Of a DNA stretch of 64,000 bases, positions 1 through 7,345 are shown piece after piece (positions within the stretch are counted from its first letter, which is position 1; each line of letters begins with the position of its first letter). The notes beneath the pieces are model-generated. The model was not told the DNA's origin and did no database searches. It saw nothing but the letters and a program-made list of their open reading frames with translations. Position numbers and translations under genes: made by a program. Source of the stretch: an uncultured Maritimibacter sp. (GTDB lineage: Bacteria > Pseudomonadota > Alphaproteobacteria > Rhodobacterales > Rhodobacteraceae); the NCBI GenBank assembly GCA_913063035.1, contig CAJXYS010000011.1, positions 1 to 64,000 on the forward strand. The letters are read 5' to 3'.

Positions 1-446
1 ATTTGCTCGGCCTCCTTGCGCAGCTTCTCGGTCTGGCGCAGATGGTCGAAGATGCGAACGGCGATGTCGGGCTCGACATAATTGTCGCCCTGCATCGCGC
101 GCCGGATCGCGCTGCGCAGCTCGGTCACTTCGCTGGCCACGGTCAGGATCCCCGCGGCACCGGCGTCGAGCGCCTTCACCGCGAGATCCACCGACTCGCA
201 ATTGCAGATCGCCACGACCCGCGTGCGCTCGCAGGCCCGGCGGATACGGTTGATCGGCGCCTTGGGGGCCGTGCTGCCGCAAATGTCCAGAACAACGACA
301 TCGGGCGCAAGCACGGCGATCTCGGCGACGGTGGCATCGGACATGCCGGACGCACCGACGACCGCGAAGTCGCCCAAGCTCGATACGGAATGCTGAACGC
401 CCGCCCGCGTAAACGGGCTGTCGCAAACGACATAAACTTCAATCAC
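1..446 (-). CDS. LuxR/NarL-type response regulator, 3' end outside the window
   Basis: The first 148 codons of a two-component response regulator are present; the reading frame is still open at the window edge, so the expected DNA-binding domain is not seen. The start is GTG at 446, preceded by a GGAGAG ribosome-binding site 4 bases upstream. The N-terminal half has the CheY-like receiver pattern: Asp9 in the first acidic position and the phospho-acceptor candidate Asp54 in a VVVLD strand. The motif around residues 96-104 (GAAGILTVA) is where receivers normally carry an invariant Lys; Val is found instead. The usual Ser/Thr switch near residue 82 is also absent. This suggests an atypical or phosphorylation-independent receiver, although it could still be phosphorylated. 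No partner kinase is visible. Confidence 0.8.
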   Translation of the reverse strand, partial: MIEVYVVCDSPFTRAGVQHSVSSLGDFAVVGASGMSDATVAEIAVLAPDVVVLDICGSTAPKAPINRIRRACERTRVVAICNCESVDLAVKALDAGAAGILTVASEVTELRSAIRRAMQGDNYVEPDIAVRIFDHLRQTEKLRKEAEQ

Positions 447-524
447 GCGTCTCTCCAGACTTACAGCAGTCCTGTCCCTGCAAAATTCGTCCGGCGACAC
501 TGCCTCAATAACTTTTGTTTTCAT

Positions 525-575
525 GGCCGGATACCGGCCGATTTTCTACTCGATTCTGTCGCATCGATAATGCGA
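525..575. repeat. Two inverted repeats upstream of the response regulator
   Basis: A 6-bp dyad GGCCGG-ATA-CCGGCC (525-539) is followed by TCGCAT-CGATA-ATGCGA (559-575). They lie 79 to 129 bases upstream of the response-regulator start, a usual place for operators. No T-tract follows, so they are not simple terminators. What binds them is unknown. Confidence 0.35.
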
Positions 576-723
576 TCGACAATAGCCAGCGGCAAATATC
601 CTGCCAGACGGTAATAGGGTGAGGGGCACACTCATAAGATACCGGGCCGCGGACCCTTTGTGGAAAGGCGGCCGGGGCTCGACGCGGGCCATGCGGCACG
701 GTGGTCGCGTCGCCAAAGGGTCA

Positions 724-763
724 TGAAAAAAGACGCCCGGGCGAGGGAATTGCCGGGCGCCTT
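724..763 (-). terminator. Rho-independent terminator on the minus strand without an assigned gene
   Basis: On the minus strand an 8-bp GC stem (GCGCCCGG against CCGGGCGT, 12-base loop) is followed directly by six U. On the plus strand only three T follow, so it works leftward. The nearest leftward coding start upstream is far away, so it may end a small RNA encoded between about 764 and 1000. Confidence 0.6.
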
Positions 764-1089
764 TCGACCGGTGGTCAACGGTCATGCCAACATGCAGGGG
801 AATGCCGACGGCCTTCGTTTTCGCAAATTCCAGCCTGAAATTCCCTTCCCAATAAGAGTGTATAGCGCTCACTTCGACATATTTTCCGGTGTGATTTTCG
901 AAACGCCGCGCCGCAGGTGCACCACGGTCCGGCCGCCCCGGACGCCTCATCGCCGCGCAGGGCGCGCCGCGGCGCGCGGGGAAAAGCCTTGAACAGGGGC
1001 GGGCGGATTGGATAAGCACCGGCGGGGCCGTGACGGTGCCGCCTGCGGTGCCTGATCCCACCGCCACGCGGCGACAGAAAGGGATGGAC

Positions 1090-1701
1090 GTGGCAAACCA
1101 CTTGTATCAGGGCGACCTGCCGGACGGTCTCGATCTGGGGCCGGTCGTCGCCATCGACTGCGAAAGCATGGGGCTGAACCCGCATCGCGACCGGCTCTGC
1201 GTGGTGCAGATGTCCGGCGGTGACGGCGACGCGCACCTGGTGCAGATCGCCAGGGGCCAGGCCACGGCGCCGAACCTGACCCGGATGCTGGCCGATCCCG
1301 AGGTGCTGAAGCTCTTTCACTTCGGGCGCTTCGACATCGCCATGCTTCTCCAGGCGTTCGGCGTTCTGACCGCCCCGGTCTACTGCACCAAGATCGCATC
1401 CAAGCTGATCCGCACCTACACCGACCGCCACGGCCTGAAGTTCCTGTTGCAGGAACTGCTGTCGGTCGACATCTCCAAGCAGCAGCAAAGCTCCGACTGG
1501 GGCGCGGAAACGCTTTCCGAGGCGCAGCTCGACTACGCGGCGTCGGACGTCCTGCACCTGCACCGGCTGAAAGCCGAGCTCGACGCGCGCCTCGCGCGCG
1601 AGGGGCGCACGGACCTGGCGCAGGCCTGTTTCGACTTCCTTCCGACCCGCGCTCGGCTGGATCTCGCCGGCTGGCCGGAAATCGACATTTTCGCCCACTA
1701 G
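1090..1701 (+). CDS. rnd: Ribonuclease D (short form)
   Basis: 3'-5' exoribonuclease of the DEDD family, acting on tRNA precursors and other structured RNAs in the cytoplasm. Exo motifs are complete: Asp23 and Glu25 (IDCES), Asp82 (HFGRFD), and Tyr149...Asp153 (LDYAASD). At 203 residues the protein is only the nuclease domain; the HRDC domains of the E. coli enzyme (about 375 residues) are missing, which is usual for alphaproteobacteria. I chose GTG at 1090 (MANHLY...) because AAAGGG sits 6 bases upstream; an ATG at 1084 lies directly against that site, and more upstream starts extend into sequence without family similarity. It is 9 bases upstream of kdsD and probably co-transcribed. Confidence 0.9.
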   Translation: MANHLYQGDLPDGLDLGPVVAIDCESMGLNPHRDRLCVVQMSGGDGDAHLVQIARGQATAPNLTRMLADPEVLKLFHFGRFDIAMLLQAFGVLTAPVYCTKIASKLIRTYTDRHGLKFLLQELLSVDISKQQQSSDWGAETLSEAQLDYAASDVLHLHRLKAELDARLAREGRTDLAQACFDFLPTRARLDLAGWPEIDIFAH

Positions 1702-1710
1702 ATAGGGGCT

Positions 1711-2688
1711 ATGCTCAAGCGCATGGACAAGGACGCCTTTCTCTCCGCCGGCCGCCGGGTCGTGGCGCGCGAAGCCCATGCGCTGGACCTGCTGGCCGAG
1801 GCGCTGGACGAAAGCTTCGTCGCGGCGGTCGAGACCATGCTCGAGGCCGACGGCCGCATCATCGTGTCGGGCATGGGCAAGTCGGGGCATATCGCCCGCA
1901 AGATCGCGGCGACGCTGGCCTCGACCGGGACGCCGGCGCATTTCGTCCACCCGGCCGAGGCCAGCCACGGCGATCTGGGCATGCTGTCCCGGGGCGACGT
2001 CGCGCTGGTTCTGTCGAATTCCGGCGAGACGCCGGAACTGGCCGACATCATCGCGCATACCCGCCGCTTCTCGATCCCGCTGATCGGCGTGGCAAGCCGC
2101 GCGGGCAGCACGCTGCTGGCCCAGTCCGACGTGGCGATCGTCCTGCCCCCGGCCGAGGAGGCCTGCGACCAGGGCATCGTGCCCACCACCTCGACCACCA
2201 TGACCCTGGCGCTGGGCGACGCGCTGGCGGTGGCGCTGATGGAACACCGCCGCTTTACCCCGGCCGATTTCCGCGAGTTCCACCCCGGCGGCAAGCTCGG
2301 CGCGCGGCTGGCCAAGGTGGGCGACCTCATGCACCCGGCCGACGAACTGCCCCTCGTGACGCGCGACACGCCGATGACCGAAGCGCTGCTGGAAATGAGC
2401 CAAAAGGGCTTCGGCGTCGTGGGCGTGACCGAGGCGGACGGCGCGCTGGCCGGGATCGTCACCGACGGCGACCTGCGCCGGCACATGGACGGCCTGCTCG
2501 AACGGCGCGCGGGCGAGGTGATGACCGGGTCGCCCCTGACCATCGCCCCGGACCAGCTGGCCGAAGAGGCGGTGGCGCTGATGAATCGCTACAAGATCAC
2601 CTGTCTTTTCGTCACCGGGGCGGGGGATGGCAGCCCGGCCGAGGGGCTGATCCACATCCACGACTGCCTGCGGGCCGGCGTGGTCTAG
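1711..2688 (+). CDS. kdsD: Arabinose-5-phosphate isomerase (KpsF/GutQ family)
   Basis: Converts ribulose 5-phosphate to arabinose 5-phosphate, the first step of Kdo synthesis for lipopolysaccharide. The N-terminal SIS sugar-isomerase domain covers about residues 35-175, with SGMGKSG at 53-59, SHGDLG and SNSGETPEL. Two CBS domains follow (about 210-265 and 275-325). The length of 325 residues is normal. It opens a tight rightward cluster kdsD-lptC-lptA-lptB, so precursor synthesis and LPS export are coupled; the Kdo-activating enzyme KdsB is encoded 11 kb away at 13632-14429. The ATG at 1711 has a weak AGGGG site; an in-frame ATG at 1723 is an alternative. Confidence 0.95.
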   Translation: MLKRMDKDAFLSAGRRVVAREAHALDLLAEALDESFVAAVETMLEADGRIIVSGMGKSGHIARKIAATLASTGTPAHFVHPAEASHGDLGMLSRGDVALVLSNSGETPELADIIAHTRRFSIPLIGVASRAGSTLLAQSDVAIVLPPAEEACDQGIVPTTSTTMTLALGDALAVALMEHRRFTPADFREFHPGGKLGARLAKVGDLMHPADELPLVTRDTPMTEALLEMSQKGFGVVGVTEADGALAGIVTDGDLRRHMDGLLERRAGEVMTGSPLTIAPDQLAEEAVALMNRYKITCLFVTGAGDGSPAEGLIHIHDCLRAGVV

Positions 2689-2692
2689 GCCG

Positions 2693-3301
2693 ATGGCCGG
2701 CCGCGACAACACGTATTCCCGCTTCGTCTACTGGTCGAAGATCCTGCTGCCAATGCTGGCCCTCGGCCTGCTCGCGACCCTGTTCCTCTTTTCCGAGGAC
2801 CGGACCGGCCCCGGAGAGCTGCCCTTTTCCGAAGTCGAGCTCGAGGAACTCGCGCGCGGCGAACGGATGGGCGCGCCCCGCTATGCCGGCTTGACCGAGG
2901 ACGGCGCGGCGCTCGAGGTGCGGGCCCAAAGCATCGCCCCGGACGCGGACGATCCCGGAAAGGTCTCGGCCAGCGACGTCGCGGGACGCTACGCGGTTCA
3001 GGGCGGCGTGCGGTTCGAATTCACCGCGGCGACCGGGACGCTGCGCACCAGTACCGAGAGCCTTGCACTGGACGGCGGCGTCCGGATCGATACCAGCACC
3101 GGCTACCGCATCACCGCCGACAGCATGGCCGCCCGCCTCGACCAGACCCGGATGGAGGCGACCGGCAACGTCGCCGCCGACGGCCCCCCGGGACGGCTGA
3201 CGGCGGGCCGGATGCTGGTGGCCGGGCCGGGCCCGGGGCAGGGCGGATACGTTCTGGTTTTCAAGGATGGCGTGAAGCTGGTATACGAGCCCAAAGATTA
3301 G
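2693..3301 (+). CDS. lptC: LPS export protein LptC
   Basis: Bitopic inner-membrane component of the Lpt bridge that hands LPS from LptB2FG to LptA. A single transmembrane helix lies at about residues 13-33, followed by a periplasmic beta-jellyroll domain of about 165 residues. The length of 202 residues fits the family. The gene starts 4 bases after the kdsD stop and ends 13 bases before lptA. The assignment rests on the topology, the beta-rich C-terminus and the position in front of lptA-lptB; primary sequence is poorly conserved in this family. Confidence 0.9.
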   Translation: MAGRDNTYSRFVYWSKILLPMLALGLLATLFLFSEDRTGPGELPFSEVELEELARGERMGAPRYAGLTEDGAALEVRAQSIAPDADDPGKVSASDVAGRYAVQGGVRFEFTAATGTLRTSTESLALDGGVRIDTSTGYRITADSMAARLDQTRMEATGNVAADGPPGRLTAGRMLVAGPGPGQGGYVLVFKDGVKLVYEPKD

Positions 3302-3314
3302 ACGACGGATTTCC

Positions 3315-3815
3315 ATGCTGAAACTGATCCCCGCCGCTGTCGCGGTTTCGTTCCTGGTCGCAGCGCAGGTCTTCGCTCAAGGGGCGCAGGTGCCCTTCGG
3401 CGGGCTGAAGCACGACACGACGCTGCCGGTCGAGGTCACCGCCGACCAGCTGGAGGTGGACCAGGCGGACGGCATAGCCGTCTTTTCCGGCAATGTCGTC
3501 GTGGGCCAGGGCGAGATGCGTCTCGCGGCCGACCGGGTCCGCGTTGAATATGCCGGGTCCGAGGATGCGACCGGCGAGATCCGGCGCCTCCATGCCAGCG
3601 GCAACGTCGTCCTGACCAACGGGGCCGAGGCGGCCGAGGCGCAGGATGCCGTCTACACGATCGCCTCGGGCGACGTGGTGATGACCGGCGACGTGATCCT
3701 GACCCAGGGGCGCAACGCGCTTTCGGGCGAACGCTTCGTCGTCGATCTCCAGTCGGGAACCGGTGTCATGGAAGGCCGCGTGCGCACGATCCTGCAGCCG
3801 GAGGAGTCCGAATGA
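3315..3815 (+). CDS. lptA: LPS transport periplasmic protein LptA
   Basis: Periplasmic bridge protein of the LPS export machine. A cleavable signal peptide (about residues 1-21, ending in a VFA/Q-type site) precedes an OstA/LptA-like beta-jellyroll with the pattern [18 protein letters not shown] and later [14 protein letters not shown]. It has 166 residues. Its last codons overlap the lptB start by 4 bases (ATGA), indicating translational coupling with the ATPase of the same complex. Confidence 0.93.
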   Translation: MLKLIPAAVAVSFLVAAQVFAQGAQVPFGGLKHDTTLPVEVTADQLEVDQADGIAVFSGNVVVGQGEMRLAADRVRVEYAGSEDATGEIRRLHASGNVVLTNGAEAAEAQDAVYTIASGDVVMTGDVILTQGRNALSGERFVVDLQSGTGVMEGRVRTILQPEESE

Positions 3816-4573
3816 CGCCGCCCGAGGGCCTGAGCCTCGCCGGTGGCGAGGGCGGGCTGCGCATCCACAATCTGCGCAAGAGCTACCGCAAGAAGCCGGT
3901 GATCCGCGACGTCAGCCTCGACCTCGAGCGCGGCGAGGTCGCGGCGCTCCTCGGGCCGAACGGATCGGGCAAGACCACCTGTTTCTACGCGATCGCAGGG
4001 CTCGTTCTGCCAGAGGCGGGCACCGTCATGCTCGACGGTCGCGACGTGACCGTGTTGCCGATGTATCGCCGCGCGCGCCTTGGAATCGGCTACCTGCCGC
4101 AGGAGGTCTCGATCTTCCGGGGACTCACCGTCGAGGACAATATCCTCTCGATCCTGGAAATCTCGGAAAAGGACCGCCTGCAACGCCGGGAACGGCTGGA
4201 GGAACTGCTCTCGGAATTCTCCATCGGTCACCTGCGGCGGGCACCGGCGCTGGCGCTCTCGGGCGGCGAGCGCCGGCGGGTGGAAATCGCGCGCTGCCTG
4301 GCCTCGGACCCGAAATACCTGCTGCTCGACGAGCCTTTCGCGGGCGTCGATCCGATCGCCGTCGGCGATATCCGTGCGCTGGTCGCACAACTCAAGACAC
4401 GGGGAATCGGCGTGCTCATCACCGATCATAACGTCCGCGAAACGCTTGAGATCGTGGACCGGGCCTACATCCTGCATGACGGCGCGGTGATGATGAGCGG
4501 CACTGCCGAAGAGGTCGTCCGGGACGAGAATGTGCGCCGGGTCTATCTCGGTCAGAATTTCCGTATCTATTGA
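3812..4573 (+). CDS. lptB: LPS export ABC transporter ATP-binding protein LptB
   Basis: Cytoplasmic ATPase that powers extraction of LPS from the inner membrane with LptF and LptG (not in the window). Walker [10 protein letters not shown] is at about residues 49-57, the signature [13 protein letters not shown] near 149, Walker [14 protein letters not shown], and the switch His in ITDHNV. The length of 253 residues is typical. In many alphaproteobacteria rpoN (sigma-54) follows lptB; here it is absent and the next gene is the long HPF. Confidence 0.96.
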   Translation: MTPPEGLSLAGGEGGLRIHNLRKSYRKKPVIRDVSLDLERGEVAALLGPNGSGKTTCFYAIAGLVLPEAGTVMLDGRDVTVLPMYRRARLGIGYLPQEVSIFRGLTVEDNILSILEISEKDRLQRRERLEELLSEFSIGHLRRAPALALSGGERRRVEIARCLASDPKYLLLDEPFAGVDPIAVGDIRALVAQLKTRGIGVLITDHNVRETLEIVDRAYILHDGAVMMSGTAEEVVRDENVRRVYLGQNFRIY

Positions 4574-4817
4574 CCGGCCGCGGAGCGTGGATTCCGTCCG
4601 TGAGACGTTGACATCGGACCCGCGACTGTAGCCAAATGTTAGGAATGAGAGTGCATACCGCCATCGTTCGACCGGCCCCTTCCGACTGCGCCGTACCGAA
4701 CGCGACCCGGGGGCCCGGGCAGCGGTTCCTGCCTTGCAACCCATGCTCCGCCACGGGCGCCGCCGCGCCGGCAGGCCGGGCCGTGGGCCGCGTATAAAAT
4801 AAATCCGAGGAGGCACA

Positions 4818-5393
4818 ATGCTTTACCAAATCAGCGGCAAGCAGATCGACATTGGCGACGCGCTCAAGACTCATGTCGAGGACGGGCTCGGGGCCGTCGT
4901 CAACAAGTACGCGGAACGCCCGACCGACGCGAACGTGGTGTTTTCGCGGGACGCACATGAATATGTCTGCGAGGCCACGGTCCACCTGTCCACCGGCCTG
5001 ACCGCCCAGGCCAAGGCCCATGCCACTGAAATCTATGCCTCTTTCGAGAAGTGCTGCGACAAGATGGAAAAGCAGCTGCGCCGCTACAAGCGCCGCCTGA
5101 AGAATCACCACCGCGAACGCTCTGCCCCGGTTGAATCCTTCGGGGCTTCCACTTATATCCTCGCCTCGTCGGAAGAACCCGAGGAATCGGAACCCGAGTC
5201 GCTGCAGCCGATCATCGTCGCCGAGATGGAGACGAAGGTGCCTTCGCTCTCCGTTGGCGAGGCGGTCATGCAGATGGAACTGGCCGGGGCCCCCGTGCTC
5301 GTCTTCCGCAACGAAGGACATAACGGGGTCAATGTCGTGTATCGACGCGACGACGGCAACATCGGCTGGATCGACCCCCGCAAGGCTGACTGA
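4818..5393 (+). CDS. hpf: Ribosome hibernation promoting factor, long form
   Basis: Binds 30S subunits and dimerises 70S ribosomes in stationary phase. The S30AE domain covers about residues 1-110 (starting MLYQISGKQIDIG), and the C-terminal dimerisation domain about 128-188 contains the typical VNVVYRRDDGNIGWIDP ending. At 191 residues it is the long form. A very strong GAGGAGG site (4808-4814) stands 3 bases before the ATG. The 244 bases before the gene probably hold its own promoter; a perfect TTGACA at 4608-4613 is visible but without a good -10 at normal spacing. ptsN follows 34 bases later. Confidence 0.94.
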   Translation: MLYQISGKQIDIGDALKTHVEDGLGAVVNKYAERPTDANVVFSRDAHEYVCEATVHLSTGLTAQAKAHATEIYASFEKCCDKMEKQLRRYKRRLKNHHRERSAPVESFGASTYILASSEEPEESEPESLQPIIVAEMETKVPSLSVGEAVMQMELAGAPVLVFRNEGHNGVNVVYRRDDGNIGWIDPRKAD

Positions 5394-5427
5394 CACCCGC
5401 CAAGGCGGCATACCTGAAAGGCCCGAG

Positions 5428-5892
5428 ATGGACATTTCGGATATCCTCAGCCCTGTGGCGCTGAAAGTCGCGTCCAACGCGACCAGCAAGAAGCGCCTTC
5501 TCCAGGACCTGTCGGAACTCGCCGCGACGACCTACGGCTTGTCTGCAAGCGCGGCCTTCGATGCGCTGCAAGACCGCGAAAGCCTCGGGCCGACCGGCGT
5601 CGGCCACGGCGTCGCGCTGCCCCATGCGCGGCTCGCCGGCCTCGATGGCGTGCGGGGCGTGTTCCTGCGCCTCGAGAAACCGGTGGATTTCGACGCGGTC
5701 GACCGCCAGCCGGTCGACCTGGTCTTCGCGCTGTTCGCGCCGGAAGCCTCGGGCGTCGATCACCTGAAGGCTCTGGCGCTGGTCTCGCGCACGCTGCGCG
5801 ACGCGGCGGTCTGCGCCAAGTTGCGGGCGAACGAGGATCCCTCGACGCTGTACGCCGTCCTGACGGAACAGAAATCTTCCAAGGCGGCGTAG
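5428..5892 (+). CDS. ptsN: Nitrogen-regulatory PTS enzyme IIA
   Basis: EIIA-Ntr, the terminal phospho-acceptor of the regulatory PTSNtr chain, linking nitrogen and potassium status to metabolism. One PTS_EIIA type-2 domain fills the 154 residues; the phosphorylated His is His66 in LPHAR. The ATG at 5428 starts the conserved N-terminus (MDISDIL); longer upstream extensions of this frame run into hpf. The neighbour order lptB-hpf-ptsN is the alphaproteobacterial order minus rpoN. Its end converges with the sulfotransferase gene, 7 bases away. Confidence 0.93.
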   Translation: MDISDILSPVALKVASNATSKKRLLQDLSELAATTYGLSASAAFDALQDRESLGPTGVGHGVALPHARLAGLDGVRGVFLRLEKPVDFDAVDRQPVDLVFALFAPEASGVDHLKALALVSRTLRDAAVCAKLRANEDPSTLYAVLTEQKSSKAA

Positions 5893-5899
5893 GCGCAGC

Positions 5900-7345
5900 C
5901 TACCCCGGCGGCGCCCAGGCGCCGAACCCGAACATCATGTAATCCCGCTGATAGGCCGCGCGCGCCGCGGCCTCTAGCCTGGTGTCGTAGATATCGGCCA
6001 GGGTGACCGGGGCGGCCGGGGGCGGCGGCGCGCCCGCGACCGGCAGATGTGGCCGGTCGGTCATCTCTTCGAGATAGGCCAGCGACGCGGCAAGCCTCTC
6101 CTCGCGGATCACCAGATCGGGCGGCGCGGCGGCTGCGAAACCCTGCACAAGGGCGGTCTGGCTCGCCCAGGCGGGATCGGTGCGAAGACCCGTCTGCGCC
6201 GAGAGATTCCGCTTCACGAAGCCGAGGAAACCAAGCAGCGCCGCGCGGTGCGCCGCGGCGTCGTAGGCGGCCTCGGCCGGGTCTTCGGGCAGGGCCAGAC
6301 CGTGATGATGCGCAAGCCGTTCGCGGATCGCGCCATAGGTTCCCGGCCCCCGCGCGAGGATGTAGCGGCAGAAGCTTTCATGCGCGCGGGCCAGCGGGTG
6401 GCGGATCACCGTGAAGCTGCGGTGGCCCGGGTGCCGGCGTTTCCACTGCCGCAGGGCCTTGCGATCGAAGGCCGGCATCAAGGTGGCCCCGCCCGCCGCG
6501 ATCTCGTGGCGGGCCAGCCAGTCCACGACCGTTTCGACGGGCGCCCCCAGGATCGGCAGGAACAGGAACGGGGCGCAGGCGCCCGCCTGTATCCGTGGCA
6601 CCGCCGGGCCGCGGGACGGCTCGAACTCGGGCGGATCGTCCAGACCGAAGCGGTCACGTCGCGCCAGCGCACGTTCCATCGCCCGGGGATTGGTGACGCA
6701 TTCGCGCAGATCGGCCGGGTTCTGCTTCTTGAGGCGGGAAGAGAGCGCCCTCAGCTGCGCCTCCACCCCCAGGAACCGCGCGAGGCCGTTCAGAACCTCC
6801 GGGTCGCCAAGCTCTTCGTAATGGATGTGGAACGCGCCCTGCCCGGTTTTCTGAAGCACCGCGCGGACGTGGCGGCGGAAGTCGTCGAGCGCACCGAGAT
6901 GGGCCTCGAAGGCGTCGGGGTCGAACCGTATCCTTGCCGCTTTCGCGGTCTTCACGGCGGTGAGCTGCCACTGGCCCGTCTTGGCGGCGATCCCGCGCGA
7001 GACGAAACTCTCCAGCGGGTTGCGACTGAGCACGATCTTGGCCCAGCGCCGGTCCGCGAGCAGGGCAGCCAGGACCCGGGGATCGTGATCGGGAAACAGG
7101 CGGAACCCCGTCAGGGCATCCGGCGTGGCCGCGCGCATGGCGGCGAGCAGCCGCATCGGGTCGGCCTCGCGCGCCGCGCGGCTGACACCGAAGGCCGCCT
7201 GCTGCCCCGGGGCGCCCAGGAAATGCGGGTTGAACAACTCGCCGTGGCAACGCAGGCCCTCGATCTGGTTCAACCGGTCCGCCAGAAGGTTGGACCCGGT
7301 GCGCATCGCGGCCAGCACCACGAACCCGTCGTATCGCCCCGCCAT
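5900..7345 (-). CDS. Two-module sulfotransferase-family protein
   Basis: Probable PAPS-dependent carbohydrate sulfotransferase. Residues 1-240 look like a NodH-type module: the 5'-phosphosulfate loop RTGSNLL (from residue 15) and the 3'-phosphate motif SRNPLESFVSRG (107-118). A second module from about residue 257 has RHPLARAHESF (315-325) and a C-terminal IREERL motif like HNK-1-type sulfotransferases. Its putative PAPS loop (LFLPILGAPVET) lacks the usual Arg/Lys-x-Gly-Ser/Thr residues, so it may be inactive or bind acceptor. It is the last gene of the leftward set galU to sulfotransferase; its ATG shares one base with the stop of the preceding gene. The substrate is unknown; a surface polysaccharide is inferred from the neighbours. 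Confidence 0.75.
   Translation of the reverse strand: MAGRYDGFVVLAAMRTGSNLLADRLNQIEGLRCHGELFNPHFLGAPGQQAAFGVSRAAREADPMRLLAAMRAATPDALTGFRLFPDHDPRVLAALLADRRWAKIVLSRNPLESFVSRGIAAKTGQWQLTAVKTAKAARIRFDPDAFEAHLGALDDFRRHVRAVLQKTGQGAFHIHYEELGDPEVLNGLARFLGVEAQLRALSSRLKKQNPADLRECVTNPRAMERALARRDRFGLDDPPEFEPSRGPAVPRIQAGACAPFLFLPILGAPVETVVDWLARHEIAAGGATLMPAFDRKALRQWKRRHPGHRSFTVIRHPLARAHESFCRYILARGPGTYGAIRERLAHHHGLALPEDPAEAAYDAAAHRAALLGFLGFVKRNLSAQTGLRTDPAWASQTALVQGFAAAAPPDLVIREERLAASLAYLEEMTDRPHLPVAGAPPPPAAPVTLADIYDTRLEAAARAAYQRDYMMFGFGAWAPPG

Larger units (their letters stand above)
447..1089. other. Gene-free stretch between the response regulator and rnd
   Basis: No convincing protein gene lies in these 643 bases; the open frames present run through hairpins and have no family resemblance. 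Visible structure: two inverted repeats at 525-575, and a Rho-independent terminator reading leftward at about 724-763 that has no obvious gene in front of it. A leftward small RNA ending there is possible, but I find no clear promoter. The region must also hold the promoters for the response regulator (leftward) and rnd (rightward). Confidence 0.5.

Noticed and set aside
3-614. A 203-codon plus-strand frame at the left edge
   Set aside because: It is antisense to the response regulator, whose receiver motifs and ribosome-binding site are clear.
775-2712. A 645-codon open frame on the minus strand
   Set aside because: It is antisense to rnd and kdsD, crosses the intergenic region and is rich in Arg/His/Gln from GC-rich shadow translation; no family resemblance.
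4608-4636. Promoter for hpf based on a perfect TTGACA
   Set aside because: No acceptable -10 hexamer occurs 16 to 18 bases downstream; kept only as a remark under hpf.
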